Assembly (NCBI GenBank): GCA_043759735.1
Contig: JAYUQC010000073.1
Coordinates: 1-64,000, forward strand
Reading direction: 5' to 3'
Length of the DNA stretch: 64,000 nt
Origin: CAISIP01 sp043759735
Lineage (GTDB): Bacteria > Pseudomonadota > Gammaproteobacteria > Burkholderiales > Burkholderiaceae_C
In this document: piece by piece, positions 17,307-25,243 of the stretch
How positions within the stretch are numbered: the first letter of the stretch is position 1
How the letters are laid out: each line of letters begins with the position of its first letter
Made by a program: the position numbers and the translations under genes
Notes under the pieces: generated by a model
Database searches by the model: none
Told to the model about the DNA's origin: nothing
What the model saw: only the letters and a program-made list of their open reading frames with translations

Positions 17307-17609
17307 TCAACCTGGCATCAGTGCACCGCAGTTCCAGCATTGTTCGAACCCGCCCTCGACCAGCTCGCCGCACACACATTGCCAGCGCCGCTGCGGCACG
17401 TGCTGCAGATGGTGCAGCAGTTCGCGTCCCCGCGCTTCCTGCTGGTCATGCATGAGCCAGACTTCGGGCAGGCATTGGTCCGGCGGCAGTTCGCCTGCCA
17501 CGCCGACCAGGAACTGGCGTTGCACGCTCGCCTCGATACCTTCGTTGCACAAGGCATCGGCCCACAGTGTGGCAATGGCGAGGTTGGGGGCCTGGGTGAG
17601 TCGCAGCAT
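17307..17609 (-). CDS. DUF2007-like protein with C-terminal zinc ribbon
   Basis: A 100-residue protein. The first 65 residues (LRLTQAPNLAIATLWADALCNEGIEA..., then LPEVWLMHDQQ) resemble the DUF2007 putative signal-transducing domain. The end carries CVCGELVEGGFEQCWNCG, a four-cysteine zinc ribbon. Function of the family is not established. ATG 17609 was chosen because it starts the conserved domain; the ORF reaches 17699. It is divergent from the peptidase gene at 17698 with 88 bases between. The 149 bases between the RidA gene and this gene hold no convincing feature. Confidence 0.78.
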   Translation of the reverse strand: MLRLTQAPNLAIATLWADALCNEGIEASVQRQFLVGVAGELPPDQCLPEVWLMHDQQEARGRELLHHLQHVPQRRWQCVCGELVEGGFEQCWNCGALMPG

Positions 17610-17697
17610 CCGACTGCAGCATAAGCGACTTATCGTGCCGTTGTCGCAACTTCGACCCCGACGCTCGAATGGTGGGTGCTTGCAGCACAATTGAACC

Positions 17698-18822
17698 ATG
17701 GCGCAGTCTGCGGTGGTGACGGAACTAGCGGTAAGACCGAAGGTCAGACCATGGGCCGGGCGACTGCGTTGCTTGTTGGTTGGCCTTGGGATAGTGGCGC
17801 TCGGCGGCTGCGCCGATACGCGGTACTACTGGCAATCGGTGAATGGTCACCTGCAGTTGATGCGGGCGGCGCGGCCAGTGGCCCACTGGCTGGACGATCC
17901 GCAGACGCCACAAGCGCTCAGGGAACGCTTGCAACTGGCGCAACACATGCGTGATTTCGCGGTGGCCGAGCTGGCTCTGCCAGACAACCCGAGCTACCGC
18001 AACTACGCGGATCTGCGCCGCAATGCGGTGGTGTGGAACGTGGTGGCCGCGCCGGAGCTGTCGTTGACCCTGAAGACATGGTGTTTCCCTGTGCTGGGCT
18101 GCGTGACGTATCGCGGCTATTTCGACGAAGCCTCCGCGCGCAGGGAGGCCGAGCAGCTCAAGGGCCAGGGCATGGAGGTCAGTGTGTATGGCGTGCCAGC
18201 ATATTCGACCCTGGGCTGGATGAACTGGGCAGGCGGTGATCCGCTGCTCAATACCTTCATCCACCACCCGGAAGGGGAGCTGGCACGACTGATCTTCCAT
18301 GAGTTGGCGCATCAGGTTCTGTACGCGCGCGACGACACCATGTTCAACGAATCGTTCGCTACGGCGGTGGAGCGGCTCGGCGGCGAGCGCTGGCTGCAGT
18401 CCCGGGCTTCGAATGCCGTGCGGGCGCAATATGCCGTCTACGACGGGCGCAGGCGCGCGTTCCGCACATTGGTGCTGTCGGCACGCGAACAACTGGAGCA
18501 GGTGTACCGCAATACCGAGGCGCTGGGCCGCAACGCGCAGATGTTGCGCAAGCAGGCGGTGATGCAGGCGTTGCACGACCGGTACGCGGCGCTCAAGCAG
18601 CAGTGGGGCGGGTACGCGGGTTATGACAACTGGATTGCCAACGCCAACAACGCCAGCCTGGGCGCACAGGCAGCCTACGATGGACTGGTGCCGCAGTTCG
18701 AGGCGCTGTTCGAACAACAGGGGCGCGACTGGAAGGCGTTTTATGATGCGGTCAGGCTGATCGCCGACCTGCCGGCGGGCGACCGCCGCGATGCGCTGAT
18801 GCGACGAAGCCAATCACAATGA
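17698..18822 (+). CDS. Predicted aminopeptidase lipoprotein (COG4324, zinc metallopeptidase)
   Basis: A 374-residue protein of the putative aminopeptidase family (PF10023/COG4324). A lipoprotein signal with lipobox LGGC ends near residue 38, after a rather long charged N-terminus, so it should be anchored in the cell envelope facing the periplasm. Zinc-site motif HELAHQ occupies residues 201-206, with a downstream NESFATAVE giving the likely third ligand. Substrates are unknown. The gene stands alone in function but is followed after 16 bases by the PHA-region gene, so they may share a transcript. Confidence 0.85.
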   Translation: MAQSAVVTELAVRPKVRPWAGRLRCLLVGLGIVALGGCADTRYYWQSVNGHLQLMRAARPVAHWLDDPQTPQALRERLQLAQHMRDFAVAELALPDNPSYRNYADLRRNAVVWNVVAAPELSLTLKTWCFPVLGCVTYRGYFDEASARREAEQLKGQGMEVSVYGVPAYSTLGWMNWAGGDPLLNTFIHHPEGELARLIFHELAHQVLYARDDTMFNESFATAVERLGGERWLQSRASNAVRAQYAVYDGRRRAFRTLVLSAREQLEQVYRNTEALGRNAQMLRKQAVMQALHDRYAALKQQWGGYAGYDNWIANANNASLGAQAAYDGLVPQFEALFEQQGRDWKAFYDAVRLIADLPAGDRRDALMRRSQSQ

Positions 18823-18838
18823 AACAGGAGAACTCACG

Positions 18839-19192
18839 GTGGCTGATCTACATATCGTGCGCAAGCATGCACTGGGCCTGCCGGCGGCGCGCAAGATCGC
18901 ATTCGATTGGGCTGAACAGGTCGAGAACGACCTGGGCATGAGTTGCACCTACGAGGAAGGGCGGACCGCCGACAAGGTGTGCTTCAGCCGCTCGGGTGTG
19001 CAGGGCGAACTGCAGGTGACCAAGGACACGTTCGAACTCGACGCCAAGCTGGGATTTCTGCTCGGCACCTTCAAGGGCCGGATCGAGGCCGAGATCACCC
19101 AGATGCTGGACAAACTGGTGCCGGGGCCGGCTGCGGCTCCCAAGTCGGGTGCCAAGCCGGGGGCTGCGAAGAAGGCGGCCAGGAAGCAATGA
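18839..19192 (+). CDS. Polyhydroxyalkanoic acid system family protein (PHA granule region)
   Basis: A 117-residue protein matching the PHA_gran_rgn family (PF09650), small proteins found near polyhydroxyalkanoate granule genes. Residues 1-90 form the family domain (HALGLPAARKIAFDWAEQVENDLGM, then GELQVTKDTFELDAKLGFLLGTFKGRIEAEI). The last 25 residues are a lysine/alanine/proline tail. It uses GTG 18839 with an ACAGGAG site. The stop overlaps the CoA-transferase start by 4 bases. Its presence agrees with the phasin gene at 24.5 kb and suggests the organism makes storage granules. Confidence 0.85.
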   Translation: MADLHIVRKHALGLPAARKIAFDWAEQVENDLGMSCTYEEGRTADKVCFSRSGVQGELQVTKDTFELDAKLGFLLGTFKGRIEAEITQMLDKLVPGPAAAPKSGAKPGAAKKAARKQ

Positions 19193-20433
19193 CCGTGTCG
19201 GCAGGTCCACTCGCTGGCTTGCAGGTGCTCGAACTGGGGCAATTGATTGCGGGGCCATTCGCGGCCAAGACCCTGGCCGATTTTGGTGCCGACGTGATCA
19301 AGATCGAGGCACCAGCGGATCCGGCCGGCAAGAGTGGCGGCGGCGACCCGCTGCGCAAATGGCGATTGCTCAAGGACGGCACCTCGGTCTGGTGGCAGGT
19401 GCAGTCGCGCAACAAGCGATCGGTGGCGCTGGACCTTCGCCAGAGCGATGCACAGGCTATCGTGCGCCGGTTGGCGGCGCAGGCCGATGTGGTGATCGAG
19501 AACTTTCGGCCCGGGGCCATGGAGGCCTGGGGGCTGGGGCCGGACGCGTTGCAGGCGGACAATCCGGCGCTGATCATGCTGCGCATCAGCGGCTACGGGC
19601 AAACCGGTCCCTACCGTGATCGGCCGGGCTTTGGCGTCGTGGCCGAGGCCATGGGGGGTTTGCGCCACCTTACCGGCGAACCCGGACGGGTGCCGGTTCG
19701 GGTGGGCGTGAGCATCGGCGACACACTGGCCTCGTTGCACGGCGTGATCGGTATCCTGATGGCCTTGCAACACCGCCATGCGACCGTCAGCGCCGCGCAT
19801 CCGAAGGGGCTGGGCCAGGTTGTGGACATGGCCCTGTACGAGGCCGTGTTCAACTGCATGGAAAGCCTGCTGCCCGAATACGGCGTTTTCGGCGCCGTGC
19901 GCGGGCCCTCGGGCAGCGCCTTGCCCGGCATTGCGCCGACCAATGCCTACCAGTGTTCGGATGGCTCCTACGCCATCATTGCCGGCAACGGTGACAGTAT
20001 TTTCAAGCGCCTGATGCATGCGATCGGGCGCGACGATCTGGGCCGGCACCCGGCGTTGGCGGACAACGCCGGTCGCGTTGCACGCGTCGACGAAATCGAC
20101 GCGGCGATCGGTGCCTGGGCCCGGCAGTTGCCTGCACACGCGGTGCTACGCGCGCTGGAACAGGCGTCGGTGCCGGCGGGTCGGATCTACACGATTGCCG
20201 ATATCGCGGCCGACCCGCATTACGCGGCGCGCGATATGCTGACTACCGTGACGCTCGACGATGGCACTGCGGTATCGGTGCCCGGCTTCGTGCCCAAGCT
20301 GTCGCGCACGCCCGGCAGCCACCGGCGCAATGCGCCCGCGCTGGGACAGGATACCGACGCGGTATTGCGCGAGGTCGGGGTCAGCGATGCGCAACTGCAG
20401 GCACTGCGCGAGCGCGGCGTGATCGGCGGCTGA
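19189..20433 (+). CDS. CaiB/BaiF-type (family III) CoA-transferase
   Basis: A 414-residue family III CoA-transferase, moving CoA between carboxylic acids through an aspartyl-CoA intermediate. Signatures: LAGLQVLELGQLIAGPFAAKTLADFGADVIKIE at the N-terminus, SRNKRSVALDLR, ENFRPGAMEAWGLG, ISGYGQTGPYRDRPGFG. A GQVVDMALYEAVF segment corresponds to the VDVSL segment of the family that follows the catalytic aspartate region. The acyl substrate cannot be deduced. ATG 19189 overlaps the upstream stop by 4 bases. A convergent small gene follows after 28 bases. Confidence 0.92.
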   Translation: MTVSAGPLAGLQVLELGQLIAGPFAAKTLADFGADVIKIEAPADPAGKSGGGDPLRKWRLLKDGTSVWWQVQSRNKRSVALDLRQSDAQAIVRRLAAQADVVIENFRPGAMEAWGLGPDALQADNPALIMLRISGYGQTGPYRDRPGFGVVAEAMGGLRHLTGEPGRVPVRVGVSIGDTLASLHGVIGILMALQHRHATVSAAHPKGLGQVVDMALYEAVFNCMESLLPEYGVFGAVRGPSGSALPGIAPTNAYQCSDGSYAIIAGNGDSIFKRLMHAIGRDDLGRHPALADNAGRVARVDEIDAAIGAWARQLPAHAVLRALEQASVPAGRIYTIADIAADPHYAARDMLTTVTLDDGTAVSVPGFVPKLSRTPGSHRRNAPALGQDTDAVLREVGVSDAQLQALRERGVIGG

Positions 20434-20461
20434 CGGTGGCCGGACGGCCCTGCCAGCGCGC

Positions 20462-20716
20462 TCAGCCCAGCGAGGCGATCAGGTCGACATATTGCTGCAT
20501 GGCATCGTCTTTCGACGTGCCTTTGCAGGCGTTCCACGCGTCCCATTTGGCGCGCCCGACCATGTCGCCGAAACCGGGCTTCTTGTCGGTGTTGTCTCCG
20601 ACGCTGCCTTGCTTGTACAGGGCATAGATCTTGAGCAGCGTCGCGTTGTCGGGACGCTCGGTCAGGTTCTTCGAATTGGCGGCTGCAGCTTCAAACTGCT
20701 TCTTCAGGTCGGCCAT
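20462..20716 (-). CDS. Acyl-CoA-binding protein
   Basis: An 84-residue acyl-CoA-binding protein, a four-helix bundle that sequesters long-chain acyl-CoA. The family core is seen in LLKIYALYKQGSVGD, then KPGFGDMVGRAKWDAW, with the tyrosine and lysine positions that hold the CoA phosphate, and a final YVDLIASLG. The length matches the single-domain proteins of eukaryotes and bacteria. It is divergent (168 bases) from the acyltransferase gene at 20885; buffering acyl-CoA for wax-ester or triacylglycerol synthesis is the contextual inference. Confidence 0.93.
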   Translation of the reverse strand: MADLKKQFEAAAANSKNLTERPDNATLLKIYALYKQGSVGDNTDKKPGFGDMVGRAKWDAWNACKGTSKDDAMQQYVDLIASLG

Positions 20717-20884
20717 GGGGTGGTATTCCTAGGGTTGTGCAGGTTTGGAATTCGCGCGGCGTTGCCGTCGCGATCGTCAGCAAGCATCTTACGACCGCTT
20801 TTGACGACACAATAGTGCAGACAGGCCCGGCTGCACGTATTTTCGCCGGAACAGCGTTGCGCCACGTGTCAGGAGACAGCATCC

Positions 20885-22471
20885 ATGGTTACCCGCATCA
20901 TCGCCACCGAAGCCACCAGGGGCATCAGCCCGACCGTGGGTCCGGCGGTCAAGCGAGCCCGCAGGTCGGCGGGCAAGGCCGCAGGGGCAGTACGTGACAA
21001 CCTGACCGCAGCGGTGGGCGGCTCCCTGGGCCTGACCGGCGAGCGCATGAGCAAGGTTGATACCGCCTGGCTGCGCATGGACAGTGCGTCGAACCTGATG
21101 ATGATCGTGGGTGTCTGGGTGCTCCAACCGGGCATTCGTTACCAGGACCTGTGCCAGCGCATCGAGGAACGATTGCTCAAGTATCCCCGGTTCACCCAGA
21201 AGGTCGAGCAGGATGCGGCCGGTGCCACCTGGGTGCTGGACAACACATTTGATATGCACCGCCATGTGGTCGCCGAAACCCTGGTGCGCAAGCCCAAGGG
21301 CCGCGAACAGGATGCGCTACAAGACCGCCTGGCCGAACTGACCATGACGCCGTTGGACCCGGATCGGCCGCTGTGGCAGTTTCACCTTGTCGAGCACTAC
21401 CAGGGCGGTTCGGCCATGATGGTGCGCATTCACCATTGCATCGCCGACGGCATCGCGCTGATTTCGGTGACCCAGTCACTGGTCGACGGCGGGTCGGCGC
21501 CGCCCCAGCGCAGCCGCAAGCACGCGCAGCGCGATGGCCTCGATGGTGCGCAGGACTGGATTACCGACACCTTCATCAAGCCGTTCACCGGCTTGGCGGT
21601 CAAGGCCATCGGCAGCGCGGGCGATGGTGTGGCCGGTGCGTTCGACCTGCTGGCTGAGCCGCAAAAAGGGATGGACAAGGGGCTGGCCGGTGGTGCGGAA
21701 ATGGCCAGGGTCGCCTACCAGCTTTTGCGCGACGCCGCGGCGCTGGCCCTGATGCCCGACGATTCTGCGACCCGACTCAAAGGCGTGCCGGGGAACAAAA
21801 AGCGCGTCGCCTGGTGCGCGCCCATTCCGTTGGATGAGGTGCGCGCGGTGGGCAAGGCGCTGAACTGTTCAATCAACGACGTGTTGCTAAGCTGTGTGGC
21901 CGGCGCCATTGGCGAATACCTGCGCGCGCACGGTGACCCGGTCAAGGGCAAGGAAATCCGGGCCATGGTGCCGGTCAACCTGCGCCCGCTGGAAGACGCC
22001 TATAAGCTCGGTAACCGGTTCGGACTGGCGCCGGTGGTGTTGCCGATCGGGCTGGAGAATCCGGTCGAACGGGTGTACGAAGTGCGCCGGCGCATGTCTC
22101 AACTCAAGGGCAGCATGCAACCTTTGCTCGCATTCGGCCTGCTCGCGGTTGCCGGCCTGTTGATCAAGCCGGCGCAAGATGCCATGCTGGGCCTGTTCTC
22201 GCGCAAGACCACCGCCGTGATGACCAATGTGCCGGGGCCGCGCGAAAAACTCAAGTTTCTGGGCTCGACGCTGGAGCAAAGCCTGTTCTGGGTGCCACAA
22301 AGTGGCAGCGTCGGTCTTGGCGTGTCGATACTGAGTTATGGCGGTGGCGTGCAGTTCGGTGTGATCACCGATGCCGGCCTGTGCCCCGACCCGCACAGGA
22401 TCATTGATGGATTCGAGCCGGAGTTTGCCAGGCTGTCGCTGCTGACACTGATGCTGCCCTGGGCGGAGTAA
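20885..22471 (+). CDS. Wax-ester synthase / diacylglycerol acyltransferase (WS/DGAT)
   Basis: A 528-residue bifunctional acyltransferase of the WS/DGAT family, which esterifies long-chain alcohols or diacylglycerol with acyl-CoA and makes neutral storage lipid. The catalytic HHCIADG occupies residues 183-189. Other family blocks are ERMSKVDTAWLRMD, MTPLDPDRPLWQFHLVEHY, SINDVLLSCVAGAIGEYL and MTNVPGPREKLKFLG. About 55 residues rich in arginine and alanine precede the usual start of the fold; MSKVDTAWLRMD (ATG 21049) would be the alternative start. The neighbourhood (acyl-CoA-binding protein, phasin, reductase) supports storage-lipid synthesis. Confidence 0.93.
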   Translation: MVTRIIATEATRGISPTVGPAVKRARRSAGKAAGAVRDNLTAAVGGSLGLTGERMSKVDTAWLRMDSASNLMMIVGVWVLQPGIRYQDLCQRIEERLLKYPRFTQKVEQDAAGATWVLDNTFDMHRHVVAETLVRKPKGREQDALQDRLAELTMTPLDPDRPLWQFHLVEHYQGGSAMMVRIHHCIADGIALISVTQSLVDGGSAPPQRSRKHAQRDGLDGAQDWITDTFIKPFTGLAVKAIGSAGDGVAGAFDLLAEPQKGMDKGLAGGAEMARVAYQLLRDAAALALMPDDSATRLKGVPGNKKRVAWCAPIPLDEVRAVGKALNCSINDVLLSCVAGAIGEYLRAHGDPVKGKEIRAMVPVNLRPLEDAYKLGNRFGLAPVVLPIGLENPVERVYEVRRRMSQLKGSMQPLLAFGLLAVAGLLIKPAQDAMLGLFSRKTTAVMTNVPGPREKLKFLGSTLEQSLFWVPQSGSVGLGVSILSYGGGVQFGVITDAGLCPDPHRIIDGFEPEFARLSLLTLMLPWAE

Positions 22472-22502
22472 TCGGGCCTGGGTTCATCCGCACGCTGCCT
22501 CT

Positions 22503-23162
22503 TCAGCCGCGGTTGTCGTAGGCGCCGACCAGCGTCTGCAGGTGCATGCGCTGGCCCTGTTCAAGATAGGGCACCAGCAGATTGAGCACATGGTGCGCGC
22601 CGCGCAACAGCGCGGCCTCGGCGCTCTCTGGCTCCAGCGCCTTGCGCGGGTCGCGCACATATTCGAAACTCAACCAATAGGTCAGCACCACCACCATGCT
22701 GGTAGCGGTCGGTTCGAGCTCGCGCGAGTCGATGCTGACGGCGCCCGAACGGCTCATGCCGTCCAGCATGGTGCGGATCGAGCGCGTCTTGCTCTTGAGC
22801 ATGGTCTGCACATGGGTTTCCAGGCGCCGATTCTTCGACAGCAGGTCGTTCAGGTCGCGGTACAGGAAGCGGTATTGCCAGATCAGCTCGAACAGGCTGT
22901 GCATGAAGAACCAGGCGTCTTCGACATCGCGCACGCCGTCGCTTGCGTTGAGCAATTCGTTGAGTGAGCGCTCGAACCGGTCGAACAGCGAATTGATCAG
23001 CTCGTCCTTGGCCGGGTAGTGGTAGTACAGGTTTCCGGGGCTGATGTTGAGTTCGGCCGAGATCAGCGTGGTCGACACATTGGGTTCGCCGAACCGGTTG
23101 AACAGCTCCAGCGTGACTTCCAGGATGCGCTCGGCGGTACGGCGCGGGGCTTTCTTGACCAT
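22503..23162 (-). CDS. TetR/AcrR-family transcriptional regulator
   Basis: A 219-residue repressor-type protein. The helix-turn-helix spans about residues 29-49 (VSTTLISAELNISPGNLYYHY), followed by the usual AKDELI helix; the C-terminal ligand domain is of the kind seen in TetR proteins near lipid genes. The chosen ATG 23162 starts at MVKKAPRRTAERIL; the ORF reaches 23276 but that extension overlaps the patatin gene. The start lies 5 bases after the patatin gene's stop, so the two share a transcript. Likely target: its own operon or the neighbouring acyltransferase/reductase genes (inference). Confidence 0.9.
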   Translation of the reverse strand: MVKKAPRRTAERILEVTLELFNRFGEPNVSTTLISAELNISPGNLYYHYPAKDELINSLFDRFERSLNELLNASDGVRDVEDAWFFMHSLFELIWQYRFLYRDLNDLLSKNRRLETHVQTMLKSKTRSIRTMLDGMSRSGAVSIDSRELEPTATSMVVVLTYWLSFEYVRDPRKALEPESAEAALLRGAHHVLNLLVPYLEQGQRMHLQTLVGAYDNRG

Positions 23163-23167
23163 GGGCG

Positions 23168-24463
23168 TCAGGCTGCCGCTGTGTGGTGTTGGACCATATG
23201 GCCCAGATCGTCCATCACTTCCTGCAAAGATGCAATGGCGCGGCCGACACGGGTCGGCGGTTTGCTGGGAGCGCACAGGTGGGCCTTGGGGTCGTCCAGC
23301 GCCGCATGGTTCAGTTCGATGCCATGACGCGCGAGTTTGGCGGACAGGCCTGTCTTGCGCGAGCGCAGCATTTGGCGGGTCTGCTGGAACGCATGTTCGG
23401 CCAGGTGCCGGCGTTGCCGGTAGCTGAAAATATTGGCCAGGTAGAGCTCCGGGTCGCGGTGGTCGGGCTCCAGAAGCAGGATGTCGGTATCCGGGTAGGC
23501 CCGCTCATAGTGTTTCATGCCCAGCGCCATGCGCGAGTGGATCATCGAGCGGAAGGTCTGGCTGAGTACGGCGGGAAGGCCGCCCTCGACAATGCGGGGA
23601 ATCCGGCGTTTCTCTGGCGCCAACCCGCGTTGCATGACCCTGGGTACGCCGGGTGCGGTGGAATCGAACGGTACCAGCGGGTTGAGGCACAACATCAGGT
23701 CGACGCCGTGGTCCATCGCCATCGACGCGTGCAGCGTCTTTTTCAGTGCGCCATCCACGTAATACTGGTCGTCGATTTCCACCGGCGGGTACAGGCCGGG
23801 CAGTGCCGAACTGGCCTGCACCGCCTGCGAGATCGGCACATGGTCCCAGCCCGGGCTGCCAAATGGCGCTGCCTCACCGGTATCGAGGTTCGTGGCAACC
23901 AGCGTGAGGCGGCCTCTGAGTCGACGAAAATCATTGGTGAATCCGTCTCGCTCGAACAGCCGCGTCATTTCGGTGTGGATACTGCGGTTCGAGAAGACAC
24001 CCGTTGGAAGACCAGCGCCGAGATGCTCCAGGGCATGCATCAAGGACTTGCGACCCGCGGTCAGGCGCCACAATGCCCCCAGCACCAGCCCAGGCCACAT
24101 GATGCTGCGCCGCACGAATTCGTCGACCGCCGGCTCCATGAGCCAGGCCGGATCGAACACGGTGTTGCCCGTTGGGTCGTTCTCGATGAACGACGTGCAC
24201 ATTTCGCGCGCAGTGATGCCATTGGCCAGTCCGGCGGCAATAAAGCCGCCGGCAGATACGCCCACATAGTGGTCAAGCCGGTTCAAGTCCAGCCCGGTCA
24301 GGGATTGCTCCAGCGCGCACAGGGCCCCGATCTCGTAGATCGCTCCGAGCGGGCCGCCACCGGCCAGCGCCAGCGCGATCCGCGGCTGCTTGTTACGGCC
24401 GGAGCTCTGCTTGCGGGCCGGCGCAGGCTGCCCCGGGGCCCGGGGATTCGGTCGCGAAGCCAA
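23168..24463 (-). CDS. Patatin-like phospholipase / lipid acyl hydrolase
   Basis: A 431-residue patatin-fold serine hydrolase. Oxyanion motif GGGPLG spans residues 35-40, the nucleophile elbow is GVSAGG with Ser70, and the dyad aspartate is in YYVDGALKK. The first 27 residues are a basic proline-rich leader. Bacterial members hydrolyse phospholipids or storage lipids; next to a WS/DGAT and a phasin, turnover of neutral lipid or granule-surface lipid is plausible. It starts right after the phasin stop and runs into the TetR gene. Confidence 0.9.
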   Translation of the reverse strand: MASRPNPRAPGQPAPARKQSSGRNKQPRIALALAGGGPLGAIYEIGALCALEQSLTGLDLNRLDHYVGVSAGGFIAAGLANGITAREMCTSFIENDPTGNTVFDPAWLMEPAVDEFVRRSIMWPGLVLGALWRLTAGRKSLMHALEHLGAGLPTGVFSNRSIHTEMTRLFERDGFTNDFRRLRGRLTLVATNLDTGEAAPFGSPGWDHVPISQAVQASSALPGLYPPVEIDDQYYVDGALKKTLHASMAMDHGVDLMLCLNPLVPFDSTAPGVPRVMQRGLAPEKRRIPRIVEGGLPAVLSQTFRSMIHSRMALGMKHYERAYPDTDILLLEPDHRDPELYLANIFSYRQRRHLAEHAFQQTRQMLRSRKTGLSAKLARHGIELNHAALDDPKAHLCAPSKPPTRVGRAIASLQEVMDDLGHMVQHHTAAA

Positions 24464-24464
24464 A

Positions 24465-25040
24465 TCAGTTGGCCGCCGACACGCTGGCCGGCTTGCGCTT
24501 GGCTGTTGGTCGCCTTGCGCTCGTTGCGGCTTTCACGGTTGACTTGGCAGATGACGGCTTGACGGCGGATTCGGTTGCTGGCGCGGCTTTGCGCCGGCTG
24601 GGCGATTTGGCGGGCGCCGCCGGCTTGGCCGCGGATAGTTTTTGCACGCTCAGATTCAGATCATCGATGCGGGCAATCAGGGCATTGACGTCCTTGGCCG
24701 ACGGAACACCCAGTTTGTTCAGGGCTTTGGCCACCCTTTCCTCGAAGATGTTTTCGAGTTTGTCCCAATGACCGGATGCCTTGGACGAGATGTCAGTGGC
24801 CATGTGCGTCACGCGATTGGTGGCCTCCGATATACGCTCCTCGGCGGCGGCCTGGGTCTTGCGCTGCAGGCTGGTGCCCTCCTTGACCAGAGCCTCGAAC
24901 GCGCGTGTTCCCTCGGCCTGGGCCTTTGCGAAGGCGCCCAGGCCTGCTTGCCAGATTTGCTGCGCGGAGTCCTTGACGGAGCCTGTCAGCGGCGCATTGT
25001 CGGGTTGAGGTGCGCTGGATTTGTGCAGTTTTTTGACCAT
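24465..25040 (-). CDS. Phasin-family granule protein with basic PhaF-like tail
   Basis: A 191-residue protein. Residues 20-115 or so are an amphipathic, coiled-coil-prone phasin region (QQIWQAGLGAFAKAQAEGTRAFEALVKEG is the recognisable start), which coats polyhydroxyalkanoate or lipid granules. Residues 135-191 are almost entirely Ala, Lys, Pro, Ser and Arg, like the histone-like DNA-binding tail of PhaF, so it may tether granules to the nucleoid. ATG 25040 was preferred over GTG 25118 since the phasin part begins there. It heads a phasin-patatin-TetR operon. Confidence 0.88.
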   Translation of the reverse strand: MVKKLHKSSAPQPDNAPLTGSVKDSAQQIWQAGLGAFAKAQAEGTRAFEALVKEGTSLQRKTQAAAEERISEATNRVTHMATDISSKASGHWDKLENIFEERVAKALNKLGVPSAKDVNALIARIDDLNLSVQKLSAAKPAAPAKSPSRRKAAPATESAVKPSSAKSTVKAATSARRPTAKRKPASVSAAN

Positions 25041-25243
25041 GAATGTCTCCGCGCGATGGGATTGCCGCGCTGGTTGAGGATGGATGAATACCCAGTGACT
25101 GTACGAAGCCGGCAGCACATGGTGTAGGTGAGTGACACTAAATCGCGGGCCTGCAGAGGGGGGTTAATGCTGAATGCCAAGCCATGGTTTTTCGGCAAGA
25201 ATGTGACAGGTGTAAATCCACAAGAACCAACAAGGGACATGTT

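Noticed and set aside
17186..17455. Small plus-strand frame of 89 residues after the RidA gene
   Set aside because: Its second half is antisense to the DUF2007-like gene, which has a clear zinc ribbon, and it has only a weak ribosome-binding site; the first 40 residues look protein-like but match nothing I recognise.
25131..25139. AGTGACACT palindrome in the phasin/reductase divergent gap
   Set aside because: Too short to call as a TetR operator without other copies; recorded only as a candidate position.
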